From Fuerstiella marisgermanici (GTDB lineage: Bacteria > Planctomycetota > Planctomycetia > Planctomycetales > Planctomycetaceae): DNA of 64,000 nt. Below, piece after piece: positions 54,492 through 61,671 of this stretch (position 1 is its first letter; each line of letters begins with the position of its first letter). Position numbers and translations under genes: made by a program. The DNA lies in assembly GCF_001983935.1 (NCBI RefSeq), contig NZ_CP017641.1:6791001-6855000 (forward strand), read 5' to 3'. The notes under the pieces were generated by a model. It made no database searches. It saw only the letters and a list, made by a program, of their open reading frames with translations, and was not told where the DNA came from.

Positions 54492-55532
54492 ATGCGACTC
54501 ATCACTACACTCGCCTGCGCTATCGGCCTGCTCAATACCTCTGCCGTCGTTGACGCGGGGCTGTTCGACTTTGGGCGTGGCAAGCAGCAACTAAGCTGTG
54601 CCGAAGACTGTCAAACAGCCTGCCGCCCGCGAATCGCTCGGCCAAGCTGGATTAACATTTTCAGCCATCAACGAAAGTCGTCCAACTGTTGTGACACTGG
54701 CGGCTGCACAATCGGGAGCAACGCATCATGCTGTGCGCCCGACGGTTGCGCGCCGATTTGTGAAAGCACATGTTGTGCTCCGGCGGCGTGTAGTTGTTCG
54801 GCGTGTTGTGGCGAAGGAGGCCTTTGTTCGCCAAACGGCTGCGGCGACCTGCTGACAGGCTGCTTCAACCCCAACTGCCATCACGACGGATGCTGCAGTC
54901 CGGCTACAAAATGCGAAGTTGCGGAGCTGATCGCCGAGTCGAAAACCGCCTGCTACGCTCGCCACCGCCGATCCGCCATTCACAAGCTGGGTGACCACTA
55001 CGATTGTTGCTGTCACCCCGAAATCATGAACGCTTTCATCTGTGCCCTGAATGACAGCGACGAACGAGTGCGTGCCAAAGCGGCCGACGAAATCGGCGAT
55101 CAGATGCGTCGCAATCGCTGCATCTGCGGTGCTCCCGTGATTCGCGCGTTGAAGTTCAGCCTGGCAGACTGTGATCGGCACGTCCGTCGCCAGGCGGAAG
55201 AAGCGTTGCAGCTTTGTGGCTATGACATCGTGGATGGTTGTTGTCAGGGCCAGTACTGTGCCGCACCGTGCGATAGCTGTGCTGCTCAGCCGTCGGTCGC
55301 TCCGTTTGCGACGCCGTCAATGTCTGACGAATTGCTCCCGGCAGACGGGATGAATAGTCCGATGCCCGTTCCGGAAAGTTCTATGCCACCTGCGACACCG
55401 GACGTTCCTCAATCGGAAGCCGAAGCCGCCGATGAGCCGACCGTCACGACGCTGCAACACTTCTTCACTGGCCAGGTGCATGAAATTCAACAGGTTTCCG
55501 CCGACTGCGGTCTGGCGACTGCTGTGGAATAG
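54492..55532 (+). CDS. Secreted cysteine-rich HEAT-repeat protein
   Basis: 346 aa with a signal peptide (LITTLACAIGLLNTSAVVDA). Residues 35-150 are extremely Cys-rich, with CC pairs and CxC spacings (SCCAPDGCAPICESTCC, SACCGEGGLCSPNGCG). Residues 155-245 form two HEAT-like helical repeats (MNAFICALNDSDERVRAKAADEIGDQ and IRALKFSLADCDRHVRRQAEEAL), typical of planctomycete secreted proteins. The C-terminus is Pro-rich and acidic (PVPESSMPPATPDVPQSEAEA). It probably sits in the periplasm or cell wall, where planctomycete walls are rich in disulfide-linked Cys proteins. The Cys-rich part may be cross-linked or bind metal. Confidence 0.85.
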   Translation: MRLITTLACAIGLLNTSAVVDAGLFDFGRGKQQLSCAEDCQTACRPRIARPSWINIFSHQRKSSNCCDTGGCTIGSNASCCAPDGCAPICESTCCAPAACSCSACCGEGGLCSPNGCGDLLTGCFNPNCHHDGCCSPATKCEVAELIAESKTACYARHRRSAIHKLGDHYDCCCHPEIMNAFICALNDSDERVRAKAADEIGDQMRRNRCICGAPVIRALKFSLADCDRHVRRQAEEALQLCGYDIVDGCCQGQYCAAPCDSCAAQPSVAPFATPSMSDELLPADGMNSPMPVPESSMPPATPDVPQSEAEAADEPTVTTLQHFFTGQVHEIQQVSADCGLATAVE

Positions 55533-55585
55533 TTGTTTGCCGGGATTGAGCCCGCGTTCTTGATACGTTCAGCGTAGGATCTGGG

Positions 55586-57841
55586 ATGCCGGAGTCTCAC
55601 GATCAACCAGGAATAATGGCCCGCCTGCTGACGCTTGTCGCGTTGCTGTGGGCGGGCTGGTTCCTGTGGTTCTTCTTTGGTCAGACGCTACCCAATCTAT
55701 CGACCGCCGACGCGCCGATTTCGCGAAGTGACATTGTCACGGAGATCGGCAACAACCCGTTTTCGCTGTTGAACCCGCTCGACTATTCGTCTCGCGCTGG
55801 CGCCGATTCCGGTTGGAAGTTTTTGCCGCAGCGGATGCCGTTTGTCGGCACGGCTCTGCTGCTGTGGCTGGCCGCATGGTGCCTGGGCCGAGCCGTTCTG
55901 CAGACACTGTTTGTTCGGAAAAACTTGCTGTGGTCCGAATGCTTCGTGCTGGACATGGGCGTCGGCATTTCGTTGTTGACGTTGTGGGTACTGGCCTGCG
56001 GTGTTGCGGGGCATCTGTCGACCGCTGCCGTGCTGACCCCGTCAGTTGTTGCCTTTAGCGTTGTCATCATAGGCTGGAAACGCGGTGTCGCCGATTGCGG
56101 TGCGCTGGTTGAAAGTTCGCTGGCATTTGAAGCGGGCCCGCCGAATCGAAAACTCGCCTGGTTGCTGACCTTCATGGCGCTGCCGTTTGCGTGGCACATC
56201 ATTCTGGGCGGAGTGACGCCACCGTTCGATTTCGATGTCCGCGAATACCATCTGCAGGGGCCGAAGGAATGGTTTCTGGCCGGGCGAGTCACCACGCTGG
56301 AACATAACGTTTACACCAGCTTTCCGTTTCTGAGCGAAATGCTGAGTCTGGCGGCGATGGTGTTGCATGGCGACTGGTGGCAGGGAGCGATCTCCGGCAA
56401 GCTGACTCTGGCAGGGATTCAGTTCCTGTCAGCCATCTGCGTGTACGCGATGGGACGCCGCTGGCTGGGCGTGATTCCTGGCTTAATCGCAGTCGTCGCT
56501 CTGGTGTCGACGCCATGGACGATTCGGATTTCGATCATCGCTTACGCTGAAGGCGCATTGACGTTTTATCTAACAGCAACCGCGATGGCCGCGCTGCTTG
56601 CTGTTCAACAGTCGGCGTGGCGGGCCCGAGTTCGGCTAACAGCGGTCACCGGTTTTCTGGCGGGCAGCGCGATGGCCGCCAAGTACCCGGGCGTGCTGTC
56701 GGTGGTAATTCCGGTGGGCGTGTTTTTGCTGGTTCGATCGCAGTCGGCGGATGAAGGTGATGCAAGCGGAGCAGGGCGGTTGTTAAAGCTGTCCGTCGTG
56801 TTTGGTCTGGCGGTTTGTGCAGCGGTTGGGCCGTGGCTGCTTCGCAACGCCGTCGACACCGGGAATCCCGTCTACCCGCTGGCCTACAGTGTGTTTGGAG
56901 CCGCCGACTGGAGTCCCGCGATGGACGCCAAGTGGAAGGCTGCTCACAGCGCACCCGATCACAACGTCGCGGCGATTCCCGCTCACATCGATGACGTGGC
57001 TGCTCGCAGCGACTGGCAGAACGGGTTCCTGTTTGCGTTTGCAGTTCCTGCACTGATGCTGGCGTGGCGGTACCGTCCGATCGGATGGATCGCGTTGCAC
57101 GTTGCATGGATGCTGGTCACATGGTGGGCGTTGACTCACCGCATCGACCGCTTCTGGATTCCCATCATCCCGCTGCTTGCGATCCTGGCTGGTGCCGCGT
57201 GGAAGCTAAGCGACGGGAGATTGTGGCGATCCGCATTGGTGGTATCACTGGTCGCGTGCTGTGCGTTCAACTACGGCTTCAGTCGTTTGGATGGCATCGG
57301 GTTTCATGTTGGCATGATGGACATGACGGAAGCAAAGCGAAAAACGGTTCGCCGCGACATGAAGTTGCTTAACGAAACTCTTCCGCGTGATGCTCGAGTG
57401 TTGATGGTCGGCGAAGCGGAAGTCTTCAATTCAGAATTTCAGCTCGTCTACAACACCGTCTTCAACGACAGCATTTTTGAACAATGGACGAGCCGCACCG
57501 ACCAGCCTGACGTCGCTGTCGGTGATCGAGGAATGAAGTCCGCTGCAGAAATTCGAGACACCTTGCGCGAGCATGAGATCACTCACGTGTTCGTCAATTG
57601 GTCAGAAATCCTGCGTTATCGAATGACGTACGGCTACACCGACTACGTGACGCCGCAGCGTTTTCTGCAGCTCGAAGAAATGGGCATTCTGCAGCCACCC
57701 ATCGTCATGGCGACGGGTGATTGGAATGGGCGCAGCGATGCTGAACAACAGGAAGTTTCGTCGTGGTCGGGCGCAGAATCGTTGCGGAGTGGGCCGGGCA
57801 GCTGGACCAGCATGCTGCTATACCGGGTCACTCAGGAATAG
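55586..57841 (+). CDS. GT39/PMT-like integral membrane glycosyltransferase
   Basis: 751 aa, about 11-13 membrane helices. A large first loop (residues 30-95) is followed by paired helices; the loop GVTPPFDFDVREYHLQGPKEW near residue 210 carries the acidic metal-binding pattern of PMT-type enzymes (the Asp/Glu before YHL). WTIRISIIAYAEGAL and AMAAKYPG are helices typical of the PMT_2 group. The last 200 residues are a soluble periplasmic domain (TLPRDARVLMVGEAEVFN, HVFVNWSEILRYRM), common in planctomycete members of this family. It should use a polyprenyl-phosphate sugar made by a DPM1-like enzyme such as the one encoded convergently at 57929. Confidence 0.83.
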   Translation: MPESHDQPGIMARLLTLVALLWAGWFLWFFFGQTLPNLSTADAPISRSDIVTEIGNNPFSLLNPLDYSSRAGADSGWKFLPQRMPFVGTALLLWLAAWCLGRAVLQTLFVRKNLLWSECFVLDMGVGISLLTLWVLACGVAGHLSTAAVLTPSVVAFSVVIIGWKRGVADCGALVESSLAFEAGPPNRKLAWLLTFMALPFAWHIILGGVTPPFDFDVREYHLQGPKEWFLAGRVTTLEHNVYTSFPFLSEMLSLAAMVLHGDWWQGAISGKLTLAGIQFLSAICVYAMGRRWLGVIPGLIAVVALVSTPWTIRISIIAYAEGALTFYLTATAMAALLAVQQSAWRARVRLTAVTGFLAGSAMAAKYPGVLSVVIPVGVFLLVRSQSADEGDASGAGRLLKLSVVFGLAVCAAVGPWLLRNAVDTGNPVYPLAYSVFGAADWSPAMDAKWKAAHSAPDHNVAAIPAHIDDVAARSDWQNGFLFAFAVPALMLAWRYRPIGWIALHVAWMLVTWWALTHRIDRFWIPIIPLLAILAGAAWKLSDGRLWRSALVVSLVACCAFNYGFSRLDGIGFHVGMMDMTEAKRKTVRRDMKLLNETLPRDARVLMVGEAEVFNSEFQLVYNTVFNDSIFEQWTSRTDQPDVAVGDRGMKSAAEIRDTLREHEITHVFVNWSEILRYRMTYGYTDYVTPQRFLQLEEMGILQPPIVMATGDWNGRSDAEQQEVSSWSGAESLRSGPGSWTSMLLYRVTQE

Positions 57842-57928
57842 TGAACGCGTTGTGGATCGCGTCACTTCCTCAGGCTTGCAGCGTTCGTTCGACGCCTTCG
57901 GTAGTGCATGGCGGACGGCATGACCCGG

Positions 57929-58921
57929 CTACTGAGCGGGCGTGGATTCTGGTGTTACGTTTGCCTGGCCGTTGCTGCATTTGCGTTCGGAAATGCTGTA
58001 CGAATCCTTCGCCTTGCCCGTGTACGCCACGATTAACTCCGCGAGCAGTCCAAGTGACATTGCCTGACCGCCCAGTAGAGTCGCCGCGATTGAATATGCG
58101 AGCAGCGGTCGACCACCGATCGGATCGACTGCGATGACGGGCACGACGTGCATCAGGCACCACAGCAGCGAAAGGTAGCCAAGCCCCAGCATGCCAATGC
58201 CGAAAAAGAACAGCCCGACGGCTCCCAGAGCATGTTGTGGCCGACGGCCGAAGCTAATTAGAAACGTGACTGTCAGAGCGTCCAGCAGCCCTCGCATAAA
58301 ACGCCGCACGCCGTATTTCGATTCACCATGTTGTCGAGAACGATGGTTCACGGGCAGCTCAGTCACTTTGAAACCACGAGCGAACGCCAGTACCGGGATG
58401 AACCGATGCAGCTCGCCATAGATGCTGATTTCTGCCGCGACGTCCGAGCGAAACATTTTCAGGCCGCAGTTGTGGTCGTGCAGTGTCAGCCCCGTCATGG
58501 TGCTCACCAGCCAGTTGAATACCTTGCTGGGATAAACTTTGTGCCACGGATCAAGCCGTCGTTTCTTCCAGCCATTGACGACATCGAATCCCAATTCGAT
58601 TTTCTTCAGCATCTCCGGGATCTCGGCGGGGTCGTCCTGCAGGTCGGCGTCCATCATGAGGATCAGATCGCCGTCGGCCGCTCGCATGCCGGCGGTGAGT
58701 GCAGCCGCTTTTCCGAAGTTGCGACGAAAGCGGATCCCGCTGATCCGGCTATCGGATTCGATCAGTTCTGAAATGACCTGCCACGAAGAATCCGTTGACC
58801 CGTCGTCGATGAAGATCAGTTCGAAGCGGTCGACGGCAGTTTCCGCGACAGCAACGATTTCGTCCCACAACTGACGCAGGCTGCCTTCTTCGTTCATGAC
58901 GGGCACGATAATCGACAACAT
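57929..58921 (-). CDS. DPM1/GtrB-like polyprenyl-phosphate glycosyltransferase (GT2)
   Basis: 330 aa. [25 protein letters not shown] and [11 protein letters not shown] are the GT-A donor and metal motifs of the DPM1/GtrB/ArnC branch, with [12 protein letters not shown] and [11 protein letters not shown] (acceptor loop) in place. Two C-terminal helices ([21 protein letters not shown] and [19 protein letters not shown]) anchor it in the membrane. It should transfer a sugar to undecaprenyl phosphate, supplying a GT39-like enzyme such as the neighbour at 55586. It follows the 58-aa membrane protein and ExbB-like gene on the same strand. Confidence 0.92.
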   Translation of the reverse strand: MLSIIVPVMNEEGSLRQLWDEIVAVAETAVDRFELIFIDDGSTDSSWQVISELIESDSRISGIRFRRNFGKAAALTAGMRAADGDLILMMDADLQDDPAEIPEMLKKIELGFDVVNGWKKRRLDPWHKVYPSKVFNWLVSTMTGLTLHDHNCGLKMFRSDVAAEISIYGELHRFIPVLAFARGFKVTELPVNHRSRQHGESKYGVRRFMRGLLDALTVTFLISFGRRPQHALGAVGLFFFGIGMLGLGYLSLLWCLMHVVPVIAVDPIGGRPLLAYSIAATLLGGQAMSLGLLAELIVAYTGKAKDSYSISERKCSNGQANVTPESTPAQ

Positions 58922-59007
58922 AGCACGCGGCTTTCTATTGTTTCGGTTTTGGTTTCGCCGGCTTCCTGCCTCCTATTGCTCCGTCGGCTGCTATCTTTGG
59001 CAATCGT

Positions 59008-59184
59008 TCAATCACCGCTGCGCATCTCTTTGTAGCCAGCGTAAATCACGATGCAGATTCCGATCGGCACGCCCCAGGCCCACGCCAGATTCGCGGTGGC
59101 AAACGTCGCAACTATACAGACGAAACCACCGACCTTACCGATCATTTCCCAATTCTTCCAGAGTAGTTTCTCGGGGTCGCTCAT
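59008..59184 (-). CDS. 58-aa small membrane protein
   Basis: A short gene I translated by hand: ATG at 59184, stop TGA at 59010-59008. It begins MSDPEKLLWKNWEMIGKVGG, then a hydrophobic helix (FVCIVATFATANLAWAW) and a second (GVPIGICIVIYAGY) ending KEMRSGD. The composition is that of a small two-helix membrane protein. It lies 62 bases after the ExbB-like stop on the same strand, and 86 bases before the GT2 gene, so it is probably co-transcribed. Function unknown. Confidence 0.7.
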   Translation of the reverse strand: MSDPEKLLWKNWEMIGKVGGFVCIVATFATANLAWAWGVPIGICIVIYAGYKEMRSGD

Positions 59185-59246
59185 GCGTCAGTCTTTCGCT
59201 TTCGAGGCTGCTCCCTTGAGCTACCCGCCTGTTCTCAATTGCGTTT

Positions 59247-60152
59247 CTACGTTTGCTTCGGCTTGACGGGCTTCTTCCCGCCAGTTGCTCCATCCCCCGC
59301 CGGGCGAGGCTTGATCTGACCTCGTTCTCGCAGTGCTTCGCCGGAAATAAGATGCACGAGTTCCTGACCCAGCCGGTCCATTTCCACCACCAGCGCGTCG
59401 ATCTTTCCGGCCAGATACATGTAGGCCGTAAGTGCCGGGATGGCAATGAACAGCCCGATCGCGGTGGTGAGAAGTGCCATCGCAATTCCGCCCGCCAGTT
59501 GTTCCGCCTGGCCCATGGCGTTGCTTTGAGCAATGCGGTTGAACGCCTGAATCATACCAATCACGGTTCCCAGCAGTCCAATCAAAGGACTCACTGTTGC
59601 GACGCCGTTGAGGACTCGCAGCCGTTTCTTCAACTGGCTGATCTGCCGTTCTCCGCCATCGATGACCGCTTGTTCGATCTCGACACTCGGCTTACCCCAC
59701 TTGCGAACGCCATGCAGAAAGACGTCCGCCATCGGGCTGCCGTCCTGTTGGCAAACCGCAATCGCGTTTGGTTTGTCCATTCGTCCGGAACGCAGGTGCT
59801 GCAGAAAACGGTCCACGAATGCTTTCGGGATCACGCGCCGATGTCGCAACACGACCAGCCTGTCGACCGCACAGCACACAGCGACAATGGAAGCGACAGC
59901 AAAGACGATCGCGAAGGGCCAGCCGACGGCCGACACAATTTCCTGAGGCGAGCTGGGAATTGCTGACGGCGTCGCTTCCAAACCTGCCGTCTCACCAGCC
60001 GCGTTGACTGGGTCTAATTCTGACGCGGGTTCCTGCCCCACGACTGCCGTAGACATCAACGCCATCGCAAGCAGGCAGGCAGCAGAGCCTCGCGCGAACG
60101 TGAAAACGCCAGGCCACGCCTGCGGCGCACGAGAGTAAGACGGGGTCGCCAT
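59247..60152 (-). CDS. MotA/TolQ/ExbB-type proton channel protein
   Basis: 301 aa from ATG 60152; the frame is open to 60215. A signal-like hydrophobic stretch ([16 protein letters not shown]) precedes a low-complexity linker and the first channel helix ([24 protein letters not shown]). The channel core has [20 protein letters not shown] and [21 protein letters not shown], the standard ExbB/TolQ helices, with the Thr and Pro positions kept. The N-terminal secreted extension is typical of planctomycete ExbB proteins. No ExbD/TolR partner is present nearby, which is unusual; the 58-aa protein downstream is too short and lacks the Asp motif to be one. Confidence 0.9.
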   Translation of the reverse strand: MATPSYSRAPQAWPGVFTFARGSAACLLAMALMSTAVVGQEPASELDPVNAAGETAGLEATPSAIPSSPQEIVSAVGWPFAIVFAVASIVAVCCAVDRLVVLRHRRVIPKAFVDRFLQHLRSGRMDKPNAIAVCQQDGSPMADVFLHGVRKWGKPSVEIEQAVIDGGERQISQLKKRLRVLNGVATVSPLIGLLGTVIGMIQAFNRIAQSNAMGQAEQLAGGIAMALLTTAIGLFIAIPALTAYMYLAGKIDALVVEMDRLGQELVHLISGEALRERGQIKPRPAGDGATGGKKPVKPKQT

Positions 60153-60530
60153 TGAGATCGGGATTCCAGAGTTCTGAGAAATGTTCGCTCTCGCACAAAG
60201 CGGACGGCAGCACATAGTGTAGCAGTCAGCATGGCAGGTTTCGGCACACTTTCTGCGATTCGCGGCTGCATATGGGGAAGCCCCGCCTCAAATTGTCCGG
60301 CACGCGTTTTGCTTCTGTAACTTTGGTGACATGAGTGAAATGGGCGGCTGTGGCCAGAGCGAAGTATTTCATGGCCGTTGCCGACGCATTTCGGAACCAG
60401 CCCATTTTTCTCAGCACCGTCAGCGACCGGAGAGATCTTTCAACGACCAGTCAGAACAAGTGATTTGTCGGGGTGAATGGGAGTCCGGTTACTGAGGCGA
60501 GACCATTCATTTAGCAATGAAAATGAGCCC
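60153..60530. other. 378-bp divergent region
   Basis: Between the ExbB-like gene (minus) and the unrecognised secreted gene (plus). It must hold both promoters. No repeat or RNA gene seen; short frames on both strands have no features. Confidence 0.4.
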
Positions 60531-61622
60531 ATGCCATCGCTTCCATCCAATCGCCTGGTCATTCGTGTGTCGCTGATCTGCCTCATAAGCATCGTGTCAC
60601 TGACGTCGACCAGTGCTCAGCCGACGGCACCGCCGATCATTCCAGCTTCGCCATCAGTGACCGAACCTGTCCGGCCGCCGACTCCTTCTGACTTCGGGAT
60701 CGTGATTCGACTATCTGAAACCTTGCTGCAACCCAAGGAGCCGTCTGTGTCGCGGACGACGCCCGTGCGTGAGATGGTAGCCGGAGCATGCAGCGTCGGA
60801 ACGGCGGACACCAACGGGCAATTGACTGTTGACTTTAAACCGAAGAGTGACGGGATCGCGATGAACCTGATTTTTCAGGGCACATCCGTTTCCCAAACCG
60901 TGGTACGCCAAAGCTCGGCTCGCATTTCCAGTACCACTTCAACTCAGGTGATGGTCAGCACTCCGATTGACTTCGATCCAGCATCGGGATTCAGGTCCGG
61001 GCAGGCACTAAGCGATGCGAAGGTTGTGAACGTCTGCCGAAATGTGGCCGCTGAGAAACGCGGCCTGCGAGGTCTCATTGTCCGCCGCGCGGCAAAGAAA
61101 CAGCTCGCCGAAAAACAGCACGAAATCCGACACGCATGCGAGCAATCGACTCGCAAACAGGTGGCCACAGATACGAAGAGCGAAGTGGACAAGCAGCTTG
61201 AGCGGTGGAACCAGCAATGGGCGACGCTGCGACAAATGCTGGGTGGACAGGCGTGGTATCGCGAAGACAGCAACACATTTCTGGCCAGCGACGAGAACCA
61301 CGTGCACGTGTTTATTCGAGCCGCCGCAGACGACATGGACGAGACGACCGCAGCAGGACCGCCGATACCCTTTCCGCCGAAACAGCTTCCCGCTGCTGAA
61401 CGAGGAAGCCTGGTTGAAATCATCTTCTACGAAGACAAACAAACCAAGCAGGAACTGGCTGCTTTGCTGAGCCTGGTGGAAGCCATGATCAGGCAGCAAA
61501 CGGCCGACTTGCCAATCTCCGACAGGTTGTCGATCGACACGATTGTAGGGAAGAACTGGGTGAAACTAAGCGTCACTAAAGACGCGTCGCCCGCACCGGT
61601 AAGGCAGCTCACCAGCAATTAA
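60531..61622 (+). CDS. Secreted protein of unknown function
   Basis: 363 aa from ATG 60531. Signal peptide at residues 1-30 (IRVSLICLISIVSLTSTSAQ). A Pro-rich stretch (TEPVRPPTPSDFG) follows, then a beta-rich region resembling a periplasmic domain with repeated Ser/Thr strands (GQLTVDFKPKSDGIAMNL, SSARISSTTSTQVMV), a basic helical segment near residues 180-240 (RGLRGLIVRRAAKKQLAEKQ), and a C-terminal alpha/beta part. The pattern resembles secreted planctomycete proteins of about this length that I cannot name. No neighbour suggests a role. Confidence 0.65.
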   Translation: MPSLPSNRLVIRVSLICLISIVSLTSTSAQPTAPPIIPASPSVTEPVRPPTPSDFGIVIRLSETLLQPKEPSVSRTTPVREMVAGACSVGTADTNGQLTVDFKPKSDGIAMNLIFQGTSVSQTVVRQSSARISSTTSTQVMVSTPIDFDPASGFRSGQALSDAKVVNVCRNVAAEKRGLRGLIVRRAAKKQLAEKQHEIRHACEQSTRKQVATDTKSEVDKQLERWNQQWATLRQMLGGQAWYREDSNTFLASDENHVHVFIRAAADDMDETTAAGPPIPFPPKQLPAAERGSLVEIIFYEDKQTKQELAALLSLVEAMIRQQTADLPISDRLSIDTIVGKNWVKLSVTKDASPAPVRQLTSN

Positions 61623-61671
61623 CGCCAATGCTGCTGAGCTCCGCCGATGTGTTCTTGAGGCTGAATGGACG

